Positions 1-7,913 of a stretch of 64,000 nucleotides of DNA are shown here, one piece after another. The notes below the pieces were generated by a model. The model made no database searches and was not told the origin of the DNA. It saw nothing but the letters and a program-made list of their open reading frames with translations. The position numbers were made by a program, and so were the translations under genes. This DNA comes from Brevundimonas sp. (lineage in GTDB: Bacteria; Pseudomonadota; Alphaproteobacteria; Caulobacterales; Caulobacteraceae), in NCBI GenBank assembly GCA_004296955.1, contig SCVB01000045.1:1-64000 (forward strand), given 5' to 3'. Numbering within the stretch: the first letter of the stretch is position 1; each line of letters opens with the position of its first letter.

Positions 1-21
1 CGACAGCTCCCGGTCAGACAT
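1..21 (-). CDS. Possible start of a leftward gene (partial)
   Basis: On the minus strand an ATG at 21 opens a reading frame (M-S-D-R-E-L-S) that runs off the left edge, after a weak GGA-rich ribosome-site-like stretch. It would be divergent from ubiA. Seven codons are too few to identify a product, and the ATG may be fortuitous. Confidence 0.2.
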
Positions 22-69
22 TCCGTGCGGAGCGACGTCGCGAAGCCGAAACACATCTCCCAACGGTCT

Positions 70-132
70 CCGGGCTTCGCGCCCGGCGCTCCGCCCGCCC
101 TTCCCGCACTTTCCGGCAGCGATGCCGGGAAG
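70..132. repeat. Two GC-rich stem-loops
   Basis: Two inverted repeats lie close together. CCGGGC (70-75) pairs with GCCCGG (81-86). CTTTCCGGC (109-117) pairs with GCCGGGAAG (124-132) with one wobble. Neither is followed by a T-run, so they are not classical terminators. The rest of 22-146 shows no convincing coding sequence. Confidence 0.4.
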
Positions 133-146
133 CGAGGAGTCATGGG

Positions 147-241
147 TGATTGGTGGCTGGTGGCTTGTGGCTTGTCTTCGAGACTCGTGGCCGCCGGTAA
201 CCCATCACCAATCACCAGCCAGCCACCAATCACCAACCACC
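147..241. repeat. Inverted heptamer array A (TGRYTGG family)
   Basis: The left arm, 147-174, is four tandem 7-mers: TGATTGG, TGGCTGG, TGGCTTG, TGGCTTG. A 26-nt spacer follows. The right arm, about 201-241, is built of CCARYCA 7-mers with one 4-nt partial unit. The 14 bases at 147-160 are perfectly complementary to 219-232, so the element could form a long hairpin or cruciform. It lies just upstream of the ubiA start. Related elements occur at 25868 and 47396. Confidence 0.8.
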
Positions 242-276
242 TTCACCCCCGCCCTCCGAAAGGCTATCCCCGCCCC

Positions 277-1284
277 ATGACCTCCGCCCCGCTTCCCGAC
301 GCCCCGACGAACTGGGTCGACCGTCATGCGCCGGAAGGTCTCAAGCCGTGGCTCAAACTCGGCCGGTTCGACCGGCCGATCGGCATCTGGCTGCTGCTCC
401 TGCCCGGCTGGCAGGGGATCGCCCTGGCCCTGGCCCAGTATCGCAGGACGCCCAACCTGTACGATGCCTGGCTGTTCCTCGGCTTCGCCCTCGGCGCCTG
501 TCTGATGCGCGCGGCGGGCTGCGCCTTCAACGACATCGTCGACCGGGACATCGACGCGAAGGTGGCCCGCACCGCACTGCGACCCATCCCCTCCGGCCGG
601 ATCTCGGTGAAACAGGCGTGGGCCTTCGTGGTCGCCTGTTCGCTGACCAGCCTGCTCATCCTTCTGACCTTGAACATCTTCGCGGTCTTGCTGGGCGTGG
701 TCTCTCTGCTGCTGGTCGCGGCCTATCCCTTTATGAAGCGCATCACCTGGTGGCCGCAGGCGTGGCTCGGTCTGACCTTCAACTGGGGCGTCCTGATGGG
801 CTTCGCGGCTGCGTTGGGAGGTGGAAGCGCTGTCTCGCTGTTCCTCTTGCTCATCGACCCGAAGATCACCAACATCGCTCTCATCCTGCCGGTAACGGCC
901 ATCGTCTTTGCAGCGCCCCTCTACCTCGCCCTCGTCTTCTGGACCCTCGGCTACGACACCATCTACGCCCTGCAGGACATCGAGGACGACGCCATGGTCG
1001 GGGTCAAATCCTCGGCCCGCCGTCTCGGCGCCAACGTCCAGCGCGGCGTCGGCGTCTTCTACGGCCTGACTGTGGTCCTGACCGTCGCCGCCGGTCTCAC
1101 GGCCGGCCTCGGCCCGCTCTTCTACATCGCCCTCCTGCCGTGGGCCGCCCATCTGTTCCGTCAGGCGCGGGACGTCCGCCCCGACGATCCTGCCCTGGCC
1201 CTGCGCCTGTTCCGATCGAACCGCGACGCGGGCTTCATTCTGCTTTTCGCCATCATCCTCGGCGCTCTATCGTGGCCGATCTGA
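277..1284 (+). CDS. ubiA: 4-hydroxybenzoate polyprenyltransferase UbiA
   Basis: Membrane prenyltransferase that attaches the polyprenyl tail to 4-hydroxybenzoate in ubiquinone synthesis. The 335-residue product has the two Mg-diphosphate motifs of the family: NDIVDRDID at residues 85-93 and DTIYALQDIEDD at about 227-238. Multiple hydrophobic helices follow the motif L-G-R-F-D-R-P-I-G. The ATG at 277 is chosen because the family N-terminus begins shortly before the LxRxDRPIG motif and upstream codons run through repeat array A. A hydrophobic stretch at about 181-215 seems longer than in E. coli UbiA. The gene ends 11 bp before the next one. Confidence 0.93.
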   Translation: MTSAPLPDAPTNWVDRHAPEGLKPWLKLGRFDRPIGIWLLLLPGWQGIALALAQYRRTPNLYDAWLFLGFALGACLMRAAGCAFNDIVDRDIDAKVARTALRPIPSGRISVKQAWAFVVACSLTSLLILLTLNIFAVLLGVVSLLLVAAYPFMKRITWWPQAWLGLTFNWGVLMGFAAALGGGSAVSLFLLLIDPKITNIALILPVTAIVFAAPLYLALVFWTLGYDTIYALQDIEDDAMVGVKSSARRLGANVQRGVGVFYGLTVVLTVAAGLTAGLGPLFYIALLPWAAHLFRQARDVRPDDPALALRLFRSNRDAGFILLFAIILGALSWPI

Positions 1285-1295
1285 AGGAGACCCGC

Positions 1296-2198
1296 ATGAC
1301 CGTCATCGCCAAGGCCGCGTCGTCACCCTCGGGCTTGACCCGGGGGCGCGCCCTGCTGCTGACCGCCGCCCTCGTCGCCGGCCTGTCCGCCTGCAACCGC
1401 GACCGCGAGCCTGCGCCGCCCGCCCCCGCCACGCCTGGCGAGACCGCGGCCGTCACCCCGGCCGACGCCGCCGCGCCAATGGCCTTCGAGCGGAAGACGC
1501 CCTGGGCCGACGTCCGCCTGACCCTGCCGGACGCGATCAAGCCCCAGACCGACCTGCACGCCGGGCTCTATGCCGAGGAGGTCCGGCTGCTGCGCCAGTT
1601 CGTCGAGGGCGCCCAGGGCGAACTCACCGAGGCGGGCGCCGACACCGACCGGCCCAAATACGAAAAGACCATCACCGTCACCGCCGCCGCCGAGACCGGC
1701 AAGCTGTTCAGCCTCAAGCGCGTGGACTTCGACTATTCGGGCGGGGCCCATCCCAACACCCTGACCAGCGGCATCCTGTGGGACAAGGCGCTGAAGCGTC
1801 GCCTCGGCCTGGCCGACCTGTTGCGCAAGGACGCCGACCTGACCGTGCTCGACGAGGCCCTCTGCTCCGCCATCAACACCGCCCGGCGCGCCCGGGTGCC
1901 CGACAGCGCCTCCATCTCGCTGGGCGGCCGGCCCGGCGCGACCTGTCCGCGCGCCGCCGACACCCCCTTCGTCCTCGCCCCCGGAACCGTGCCCGGCAAG
2001 GCCGGCGGCCTGATCTTCCTGATCAACCCCTACCAGGTCGGCCCCGGCGTCGAGGGCGGCTATGAGATCGCCCTGCCGGCCTCCGGCTTCCGGTCCCTGC
2101 TGGCCATCGCCTATGCCGACGACTTCTCCGGCCAGCTGCTGAAGTCGGGCGACGTCACCCCGATGATCGTCCCCCGCGCCCTGCCGTCGGCCGCCTGA
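1296..2198 (+). CDS. Lipoprotein with DUF4163/DUF3298 (RsiV-like) domain
   Basis: Predicted outer-envelope lipoprotein of 300 residues. The N-terminus has a hydrophobic signal ending in a lipobox (V-A-G-L-S-A-C, Cys at about residue 33), then an Ala/Pro-rich linker. The folded part contains the phrase F-D-Y-S-G-G-A-H-P-N-T, typical of the DUF4163/DUF3298 domains found in RsiV and PdaC. The ATG at 1296 follows a good AAGGAG ribosome site (1284-1289) 11 bp after ubiA, so it is probably cotranscribed. The family suggests binding of a polysaccharide or lysozyme-like ligand; the ligand here is unknown. Confidence 0.75.
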   Translation: MTVIAKAASSPSGLTRGRALLLTAALVAGLSACNRDREPAPPAPATPGETAAVTPADAAAPMAFERKTPWADVRLTLPDAIKPQTDLHAGLYAEEVRLLRQFVEGAQGELTEAGADTDRPKYEKTITVTAAAETGKLFSLKRVDFDYSGGAHPNTLTSGILWDKALKRRLGLADLLRKDADLTVLDEALCSAINTARRARVPDSASISLGGRPGATCPRAADTPFVLAPGTVPGKAGGLIFLINPYQVGPGVEGGYEIALPASGFRSLLAIAYADDFSGQLLKSGDVTPMIVPRALPSAA

Positions 2199-2204
2199 CC
2201 GCGT

Positions 2205-3143
2205 TTATTCGGCCAGGAACTGATCGACCAGTTCGGCGAACCTCGCCGGCTGGTCGGCCATGATGAAATGCCGGCTGCCGTCGACCCGGATCAGCCGCAC
2301 GCCCGGAAGCGGCGCAAATTCCCGGCCCCAGACCGCGTCCGCGCCCGCCGCCGGCGCCCCGCCGTCCGCGTCGGAGGCGTAGATCGCCCAGACCGGCGTG
2401 GTCATCGCCGCCAGGCCGGGCCGCAGGTCCGTCGTCATCACCTCGCGGATCGCCGCCGCCATCGCCTGCCGGTCCGAGCGCATCGACCATTCGACCATGG
2501 CGGCCCGCGTCGCCGGATCCCGCGCCAGTCCGATCGCCGTCTGGCCCTGCTGGGCGCGATACGCCGCGGGCTCGGTCGCCAGGATGCCCGCCGCCGCCTG
2601 GTCGGCGAAGGGCCGCGCCGTCTCCGCCGTCACCTGCGGCCCGAACAGGGCGCTGAAGAACGGCAGGCTGTCGACGCTCATCAGCCGCCCGACCAGGTCC
2701 GGATGCTGCTGGGCCAGCAGCAGGCCCGTCATCCCGCCCATCGAATGGCCGATCACCGCCGGCCGCTCCAGCCCGGCCTCGGCGATATACCGGGCCAGCT
2801 CATCGATGACGGGCTGGACGAACGGCCCCTCGCCATGCGTCCACGGCTCCCCGGCGAACCCGGCCAGTTGCACCAGATGCACCCGGTGCGTCGCCTTCAG
2901 CCGCTCGGCCTCGGCCCGCCACACCTCGCGCGACGAGGCGAAGCCGGGGATCAGGATCACTTCGGGGCCCGACCCGACCACCTCGACCGACAGCCGGCTC
3001 GAGGCGAACGGGGCCGGGGCGGCGGCGGCGGCCGGCTCAGCACGGGCGGCGAAGGCGACGGCGCCGGCCCCCAGGGCGACGGCGGAAGCGATGGCGAAGG
3101 CGCGCAGCAGGCGGCCGCCGCCGTGGCGGGACATGAACATCAT
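2205..3143 (-). CDS. Exported alpha/beta hydrolase
   Basis: A 312-residue alpha/beta-hydrolase with an N-terminal signal sequence (R-L-L-R-A-F then an Ala-rich hydrophobic core ending near A-R-A-E). The oxyanion region is P-G-F-A-S-S-R-E-V-W and the nucleophile elbow is G-H-S-M-G-G. The C-terminal catalytic His lies in S-R-H-F. It is therefore a periplasmic or secreted esterase-like enzyme of unknown substrate. It converges on the preceding lipoprotein gene with 6 bp between stops and is followed upstream by a small regulator gene on the same strand. Confidence 0.75.
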   Translation of the reverse strand: MMFMSRHGGGRLLRAFAIASAVALGAGAVAFAARAEPAAAAAPAPFASSRLSVEVVGSGPEVILIPGFASSREVWRAEAERLKATHRVHLVQLAGFAGEPWTHGEGPFVQPVIDELARYIAEAGLERPAVIGHSMGGMTGLLLAQQHPDLVGRLMSVDSLPFFSALFGPQVTAETARPFADQAAAGILATEPAAYRAQQGQTAIGLARDPATRAAMVEWSMRSDRQAMAAAIREVMTTDLRPGLAAMTTPVWAIYASDADGGAPAAGADAVWGREFAPLPGVRLIRVDGSRHFIMADQPARFAELVDQFLAE

Positions 3144-3175
3144 GGTCTTGATCCTGTAAGGTTTGGCTGACGTAG

Positions 3176-3373
3176 TCAGGCGTGGGGATTGTCGAAAATC
3201 TCTTCCACCGGCCGGGCGAACAGCACGGCGATGCGATAGGCGAGGTCCAGCGACGGATCGTGCTTTTCGGTCTCCAGGGCGTTCACCGCCTGGCGCGACA
3301 CGCCCAGCGCCTGGCCCAGTTGTTCCTGGGTCCAGCCGCGCTCGACGCGCAGAAGCTTGAGACGGTTCTTCAT
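3176..3373 (-). CDS. XRE-family transcriptional regulator (YozG/Cro-like)
   Basis: A 65-residue protein that is almost entirely one HTH_3 domain: M-K-N-R-L-K-L-L-R at the start, the helix-turn-helix in W-T-Q-E-Q-L-G-Q-A-L-G-V-S-R-Q-A-V-N, and a C-terminal P-V-E-E-I-F. This is the standalone YozG-type layout. Its ATG overlaps the stop of the upstream membrane protein gene (TGATG at 3371-3375), so the two are translationally coupled. The palindrome over the shared promoter (3799-3814) is a likely autoregulatory operator. Confidence 0.85.
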   Translation of the reverse strand: MKNRLKLLRVERGWTQEQLGQALGVSRQAVNALETEKHDPSLDLAYRIAVLFARPVEEIFDNPHA

Positions 3374-3777
3374 CAGTTCGACGACTTCACAAAGGGGGCG
3401 ATGACGCCGAAACAGGCCCAGAACAGCGGATAGATCATCCAGGCCGGAATGTGCGGCGCCGCCGCGTAGCTCTCGCCGAACCCCCAGACGCTGGCCAAGG
3501 CCATGGCCAGGCCGGACGCGAGGATGAACTGTTTGGCGACCACAGCCCTGACGAACTCATCCGACTCCCGCATCAGCGACAGGGTCGCCCAGATCTGGCC
3601 GATCACCGGCGCCGAAACCGTCAGGGCCAGGGCCCAGGCCGCCACGGGCGAGGCGATGTCGTCAAAGGCCCCGAAGATGGCCGCGATATTGACGGCCACA
3701 TATCCGCTCATGAAGGCGATGGTGCGGAAGACATAGCGGCCATGGGCCGGCGAGGTGGATTTTCCGAGGGCGAGCAT
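3373..3777 (-). CDS. Small four-helix integral membrane protein
   Basis: A 134-residue hydrophobic protein with about four predicted transmembrane segments and no recognisable catalytic motif. It is the first gene of a two-gene operon with the XRE regulator at 3176-3373. Small membrane proteins of this size are commonly coupled to YozG-like regulators, and the pairing suggests stress- or signal-responsive control. The specific function is unknown. The ATG at 3777 sits about 22 bp from the operator-like palindrome. Confidence 0.7.
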   Translation of the reverse strand: MLALGKSTSPAHGRYVFRTIAFMSGYVAVNIAAIFGAFDDIASPVAAWALALTVSAPVIGQIWATLSLMRESDEFVRAVVAKQFILASGLAMALASVWGFGESYAAAPHIPAWMIYPLFWACFGVIAPFVKSSN

Positions 3778-3798
3778 GGAAGGCGTTCCTGACTTGAT

Positions 3799-3835
3799 GT
3801 AAGGCGTACCTTACAATGTCATTTTGTCATGTCAA
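3799..3835 (-). promoter_or_regulatory. Promoter with overlapping palindromic operator
   Basis: Reading the minus strand, a perfect -35 TTGACA (complement of 3830-3835) is followed by a 16-nt spacer and a weak -10 TAAGGT (complement of 3808-3813). The -10 lies inside the inverted repeat GTAAGG-CGTA-CCTTAC at 3799-3814. A repressor bound there would block transcription of the membrane protein/XRE operon, fitting autoregulation by the XRE protein. Confidence 0.6.
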
Positions 3836-3942
3836 CCTTACTTTTTGTCGGGTTCTCATGGCGACCCCGGGACCCCGTCGCGACCCCCGAAGCCGGCGCG
3901 TCGCCGCTTCCGGTCCGCCGGCGTCCGGCCTATCCTGCCTCC

Positions 3943-4878
3943 ATGCCAGCCGCGCCCCGCGCCCGTCCGCTCGACCTGTTCACACCCGATGAGTGGACGC
4001 CCTTCCAGACGCGCTCGCCCTGGATCGGTCCTCTGCTGGTGCTGCACTGCTGGGCCATCATCGCCCTGGCCATGGCCGCGGGCGTGCTCTGGCCGATCCT
4101 GATCCCGCTCTGCGTCGCCGTGGTCGGCACGCGCCAGCTCGGTCTCGCCATCCTGATGCATGAGGCGGCGCATGGCGGCCTGTCGCCGGACAGACGGCTG
4201 AACGACCTCCTCGGCCACTGGCTGTGCGCTGTCCCGGTCGGCGCCTCGCTCGCCGCCTACCGGCCCTATCATCTGGCCCATCACAAATACGCCCAGCAGG
4301 CCGAGGACCCCGACCTCGTCCTTTCCGCCCCCTTCCCGGTCACCCGCGCCTCCCTGGGCCGCAAGATCCTGCGCGACCTGACCGGCCAGACCTTCTTCAA
4401 ACAGAGGGTGCTTTTCGCCTTCGGGTCCTTCGCCTCCCGCCGTGACGAGGACCTCGCCGAAGGGGCCGTGGTCACCGGCCGATCGGTGGCGTCGTTTCTG
4501 CTGGTCAACCTCGCCCTCCTGCTGGTCCTCGTCCTTGCCGGCGTCTGGTGGGCCTGGTTCGTGCTCTGGCTGCTGCCGATGGCGACCTGGTTCCCCCTGG
4601 TCACCCGGCTCAGGAACATCGCCGAGCACGCCTGCGTCGAGGGCTCGGCGACCGACCCCTTCCGCGCCGCCCGCACCACCCGAGCCGCCTGGTGGGAGCG
4701 CGCCTTCATCGCCCCCTACTGGGTCAATTTCCACGCCGAGCATCACCTCTTCATGCACGTCCCCTGCTGGAAGCTCCCTGCCCTGCACCGGGCGGTACGG
4801 GCGCGGCCGCAGGGCAGGCGGATGGAGGTGGCCCCGGGCTATCTCGCGGTCCTCGCCAAGGCGTCGGCCAGGTCGTGA
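3943..4878 (+). CDS. Membrane fatty acid desaturase
   Basis: Di-iron membrane desaturase of 311 residues. All three histidine boxes are present: H-E-A-A-H at 73-77, H-L-A-H-H at 110-114, and a C-terminal H-A-E-H-H-L. Four hydrophobic segments are arranged around them as in the FA_desaturase family. The ATG at 3943 is chosen because upstream codons are low-complexity and the family starts near this point. The substrate cannot be told from sequence; alkyl chains, sphingolipid-like lipids and carotenoids are all used in the family. Its stop overlaps the next GTG start (GTGA at 4875), implying coupled translation. Confidence 0.8.
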   Translation: MPAAPRARPLDLFTPDEWTPFQTRSPWIGPLLVLHCWAIIALAMAAGVLWPILIPLCVAVVGTRQLGLAILMHEAAHGGLSPDRRLNDLLGHWLCAVPVGASLAAYRPYHLAHHKYAQQAEDPDLVLSAPFPVTRASLGRKILRDLTGQTFFKQRVLFAFGSFASRRDEDLAEGAVVTGRSVASFLLVNLALLLVLVLAGVWWAWFVLWLLPMATWFPLVTRLRNIAEHACVEGSATDPFRAARTTRAAWWERAFIAPYWVNFHAEHHLFMHVPCWKLPALHRAVRARPQGRRMEVAPGYLAVLAKASARS

Positions 4879-5531
4879 TCTCCGACCCCACGGCCTTTAT
4901 CCTCGCCAACACCCGCCTCCAGCCCGTGCCGCACGCGCCGGAGATTTCGCTGTGGCTGGCGGACGAGGTGACGCCGATCTGGCGGCTGACCGAAGAGGAA
5001 TTGGGCGAGATGGGCCTGCCGCCGCCGTTCTGGGCCTTCGCCTGGGCCGGGGGCCAGGGCCTGGCGCGCTGGCTGCTCGACAACCCCGCCGAGGTCGCCG
5101 GCAAACGGGTGCTGGACCTGGCCGCCGGCTCCGGTCTGGTCGGGATCGCGGCCATGCGGGCCGGCGCGGTCTCGGCGCTGTGCGCCGATATCGACCCCTT
5201 CTGCGCGGCGGCGGTCGCCCTCAACGCCGCCGCCAACGGCGTGACGCTGGGCTTTACGGACGCCGACCTGCTCGACGCCCCGCCGCCCGAGGTCGAGGTC
5301 ATCTGCGCCGGCGACGTCTTCTACGAACAGCCCATGGCCGGGCGTGTGCTGGCCTGGCTGACCGCGGCGGCGGCGCGGGGAACGCGGGTCCTGGTCGGCG
5401 ATCCGTTGCGGACCTATTTCCTCAGGGAGGGCTTTGACCTGCTGGCCGAATACGCCGTTCCGACCACCCGCGAGCTCGAGGACGACGCCGTCAAACGCAC
5501 CCGCGTCTGGACCCTGGCGTCCTCCGGCTGA
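4875..5531 (+). CDS. SAM-dependent lysine methyltransferase, ETFB-KMT/METTL20-like
   Basis: A 218-residue seven-beta-strand methyltransferase. Motif I is L-D-L-A-A-G-S-G-L-V-G-I-A, the acidic SAM-ribose residue is in C-A-D-I-D-P-F, and post-motif II reads G-D-V-F-Y-E (about residues 146-151). The latter matches the D-x-x-[YF] signature of the METTL20/ETFB lysine methyltransferase group, whose bacterial members methylate the electron-transfer flavoprotein beta subunit. Translation starts with GTG overlapping the desaturase stop. The ETFB assignment is inferred from the motif and could instead be a ribosomal protein or small-molecule methyltransferase. Confidence 0.68.
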   Translation: MISDPTAFILANTRLQPVPHAPEISLWLADEVTPIWRLTEEELGEMGLPPPFWAFAWAGGQGLARWLLDNPAEVAGKRVLDLAAGSGLVGIAAMRAGAVSALCADIDPFCAAAVALNAAANGVTLGFTDADLLDAPPPEVEVICAGDVFYEQPMAGRVLAWLTAAAARGTRVLVGDPLRTYFLREGFDLLAEYAVPTTRELEDDAVKRTRVWTLASSG

Positions 5532-5575
5532 CGGCGACGCTTGGAAGACGGCGACCCAGGCGCCATCTTCCCGGC

Positions 5576-5965
5576 ATGACCGCCCTCCGCGCTCTTGTTC
5601 TTGTCGCCGTTCTGACCGCCGGGCCCGCCGCGGCCCAGGCCCAGGCCTTCCAGCCGCGCCCCGGGGCGCCAGCGATCGACCCGCATCGCTACCAGGCCGA
5701 ACAGCACCGTCTGGAGCTGGAGCGGCTTCGCACCCAGGCCGACCGGCGCGAGGCGTTCGCCCGCCAGCTGGCGATGGAAACCCGAATTAGCCGCCAGCGC
5801 CTGGAATCGGCGCGTCAGCCGGAGCTCTACCTGCCGCCCTCGCCCCGGGCCGTGCGGTCTCCCGAGGAAGAAGAGGCCCTGCGCCGTTCGGCCTCCGAAC
5901 GCCGCGCCGCCACGACCTCGGACGTCGGCCAGATCGACGCGTGGCTGGATCGCCCGCGCCGCTAG
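5576..5965 (+). CDS. Secreted charged hypothetical protein
   Basis: A 129-residue protein with a clear signal peptide (hydrophobic core then A-A-Q-A-Q-A). The mature part is rich in Arg, Glu and Gln and is probably a long amphipathic helix around residues 40-80, with a Pro-rich break and a charged tail. No family was recognised. It stands alone on the plus strand between the methyltransferase and the metallopeptidase. A periplasmic structural or chaperone-like role is possible, but nothing in the sequence fixes it. Confidence 0.6.
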   Translation: MTALRALVLVAVLTAGPAAAQAQAFQPRPGAPAIDPHRYQAEQHRLELERLRTQADRREAFARQLAMETRISRQRLESARQPELYLPPSPRAVRSPEEEEALRRSASERRAATTSDVGQIDAWLDRPRR

Positions 5966-6060
5966 GCGCGCCCGGACGAAGTTCGCCTGTCGGGCTGCAT
6001 CCCTTCCCCTCGCCCCGCGTTCCGGCCTAGCTTGAACATCAGGGCTGAGGGAGATCGAAC

Positions 6061-6906
6061 ATGCGTTGGCAGGGCGGACGGCGCGGCGGCAACATCGATG
6101 ACCGGCGCGGCCTCGGCGGCGGAGCCATGGCCGGCGGCGGCATCGGCGTCGTGATTCTGGCCGCGATCGGCTATTTCGTTTTCGACATCGATCCCGCCAC
6201 CACCACCCAGCTGGCCAGCCAGTTCGGCGGCGCCGGCGTCTCGGAGGGCAAGGCGGGCAGCCCGACCGATCAGGCCGGGGCCTTCGTCGATGTCGTCGGC
6301 ACCAATATCGACGACGTGTGGAAGAGCCGGATCCAGGGCTATCAGCCGCCGACGGTCACCCTCTACGAGCAGGGGACGTCGACCGGCTGCGGCTTCGGCC
6401 AGTCCGCCATGGGGCCCTTCTACTGTCCGACCGACCGCCATGTGTATCTCGACCTGTCCTTCTGGTCACAGCTGGAGAGCGAGCTCGGCGCCTCCAGCGC
6501 CGACTTCGCCCGCGCCTATGTCATCGCCCATGAATACGGCCATCACGTCCAGACCCTGACCGGGGTCTCGCAGCAGGTGCAGTCGGCCCAGCAGCGCGCC
6601 TCCGGCCAGGCCGAGGCCAACCGCTACTCCGTCGCCCTCGAACTGCAGGCCGACTGCTACGCCGGGGTCTGGGCCGCCAACGCGGCGGCCGTCTCGAACG
6701 GCGAGGTGGCGCTGGACGCCGGCGATCTCGAGGCGGGAATGCAGACCGCCTCGGCCATCGGCGACGACACCCTGCAGCGGCGTCAGGGCGGGCAGGTCCA
6801 GCCCGAGGGCTTCACCCACGGCTCCTCGGCCCAGCGGGTCGAATGGCTGCGGCGCGGCTATGAATCGGGCGACCCGGCGGCCTGCGACACCTTCCAGGCC
6901 CTGTAG
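6061..6906 (+). CDS. Neutral zinc metallopeptidase (YpfJ/KPN_02809 family)
   Basis: A 281-residue membrane-anchored protein of the YpfJ/zinc_peptidase family. It begins M-R-W-Q-G-G-R, the usual family start, has one N-terminal transmembrane helix (about residues 20-43) and the zinc motif H-E-Y-G-H-H at about 157-162. The following E-L-Q-A-D-C-Y-A-G-V-W is also a family hallmark and supplies the third ligand region. The catalytic domain is predicted to be periplasmic. It converges on the aspartyl protease gene, with 3 bp between stops. Confidence 0.85.
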   Translation: MRWQGGRRGGNIDDRRGLGGGAMAGGGIGVVILAAIGYFVFDIDPATTTQLASQFGGAGVSEGKAGSPTDQAGAFVDVVGTNIDDVWKSRIQGYQPPTVTLYEQGTSTGCGFGQSAMGPFYCPTDRHVYLDLSFWSQLESELGASSADFARAYVIAHEYGHHVQTLTGVSQQVQSAQQRASGQAEANRYSVALELQADCYAGVWAANAAAVSNGEVALDAGDLEAGMQTASAIGDDTLQRRQGGQVQPEGFTHGSSAQRVEWLRRGYESGDPAACDTFQAL

Positions 6907-6909
6907 GGC

Positions 6910-7857
6910 TCAGCCGACCGTCAGGTCCAGCGGGCGGGACACGAACAGGGCGCCGGCGCCGAGGTCCAGCGCGGCGCGGCGGCCCGCGAACGCCTCCATA
7001 CCGATCAGGCCGCCGGGGAAGTTCGGCAGCGGCGGCTGGTCGAACACCCCGACCGGGACGCGGCGGTACAGATGATCGGCGAAGGTCACGGTCCGGGCCA
7101 CGACCGTCGCCGATCTCATGGCTCCGCCCAGCACCAGGCTGACGCCGCTCTGCGTCGGTCGGCCGTCCAGCAGGCCGGCGCCCTGGGCCGCTTCCCGGCT
7201 GAGGCCGAGCAGGGCCGAGGCGCCGGTGTCGACCACTGCGCTGACGGCCGAGCCCTCGACGGTCACCTCCGTGGTCAGCGCCCCGCCCTGACGCCGCACC
7301 CTGGCCTCGGCCAGGTCCGCCGGTCGAACGAAGGCGTCGGCGCGGATCAGCCGCACGTGGCGGCGGGCGGGATCCAGCGCCAGCACCGCCTCACCCAGCA
7401 CGTCCTGGCCGAGGATCAGCGGCGTGCGCAGCCCCCGCCCGGACGCCAGCGGCCCGAGATCGAGGATGGCCGCCCGCAGGCCGGTGATCGACAGTCCCGG
7501 CAGGTCGACCTCCAGGGTCGTGCCCCGCCCGACCTGGGCGCCGCCGCCGACGCCGTAGGCTACCAGCGGCATGTCGAACAGCGACCGGCCGGCCAGCGGG
7601 AGGGCCGCGAACAGCGCCCTGTCGATCACCGAATACTGGGCCCCGCTGTCGATCAGGGCGACGACCTCGAGGCCGCCGAGACGAACCCGGACGGTCGGCA
7701 CGAGGCTGGATCGCATATAGGCCAGCCAGGGCGTCGCGCCGTTCGTCGCGAACGTCAGCGTCGGCCGGGGCCACAGCAGGGTCTCACGCGCCCACCAGGC
7801 CCCGCCGACGACGGCGGCCAGTCCTGCGGCGCGGATCAGAAGCGAGCGGCGGTTCAT
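6910..7857 (-). CDS. Two-lobed retropepsin-like aspartyl protease
   Basis: A 315-residue protein with an N-terminal twin-arginine-like membrane anchor (N-R-R-S-L-L then a hydrophobic run). Two aspartyl-protease half-sites are present in one chain: D-S-G-A-Q-Y-S-V-I-D and V-D-T-G-A-S-A-L-L-G, each with a D-[ST]-G triad. A single-chain duplicated retropepsin fold (Asp_protease_2 type) is therefore likely, acting outside the cytoplasm. Substrate is unknown. It is followed by a separate leftward gene pair beginning at 11404. Confidence 0.75.
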   Translation of the reverse strand: MNRRSLLIRAAGLAAVVGGAWWARETLLWPRPTLTFATNGATPWLAYMRSSLVPTVRVRLGGLEVVALIDSGAQYSVIDRALFAALPLAGRSLFDMPLVAYGVGGGAQVGRGTTLEVDLPGLSITGLRAAILDLGPLASGRGLRTPLILGQDVLGEAVLALDPARRHVRLIRADAFVRPADLAEARVRRQGGALTTEVTVEGSAVSAVVDTGASALLGLSREAAQGAGLLDGRPTQSGVSLVLGGAMRSATVVARTVTFADHLYRRVPVGVFDQPPLPNFPGGLIGMEAFAGRRAALDLGAGALFVSRPLDLTVG

Positions 7858-7913
7858 GCCCCCGGAAGATGGCGCTTGCCCGTCCTGCGCGCCAGCGTCG
7901 CTGTGGTCGCGGC

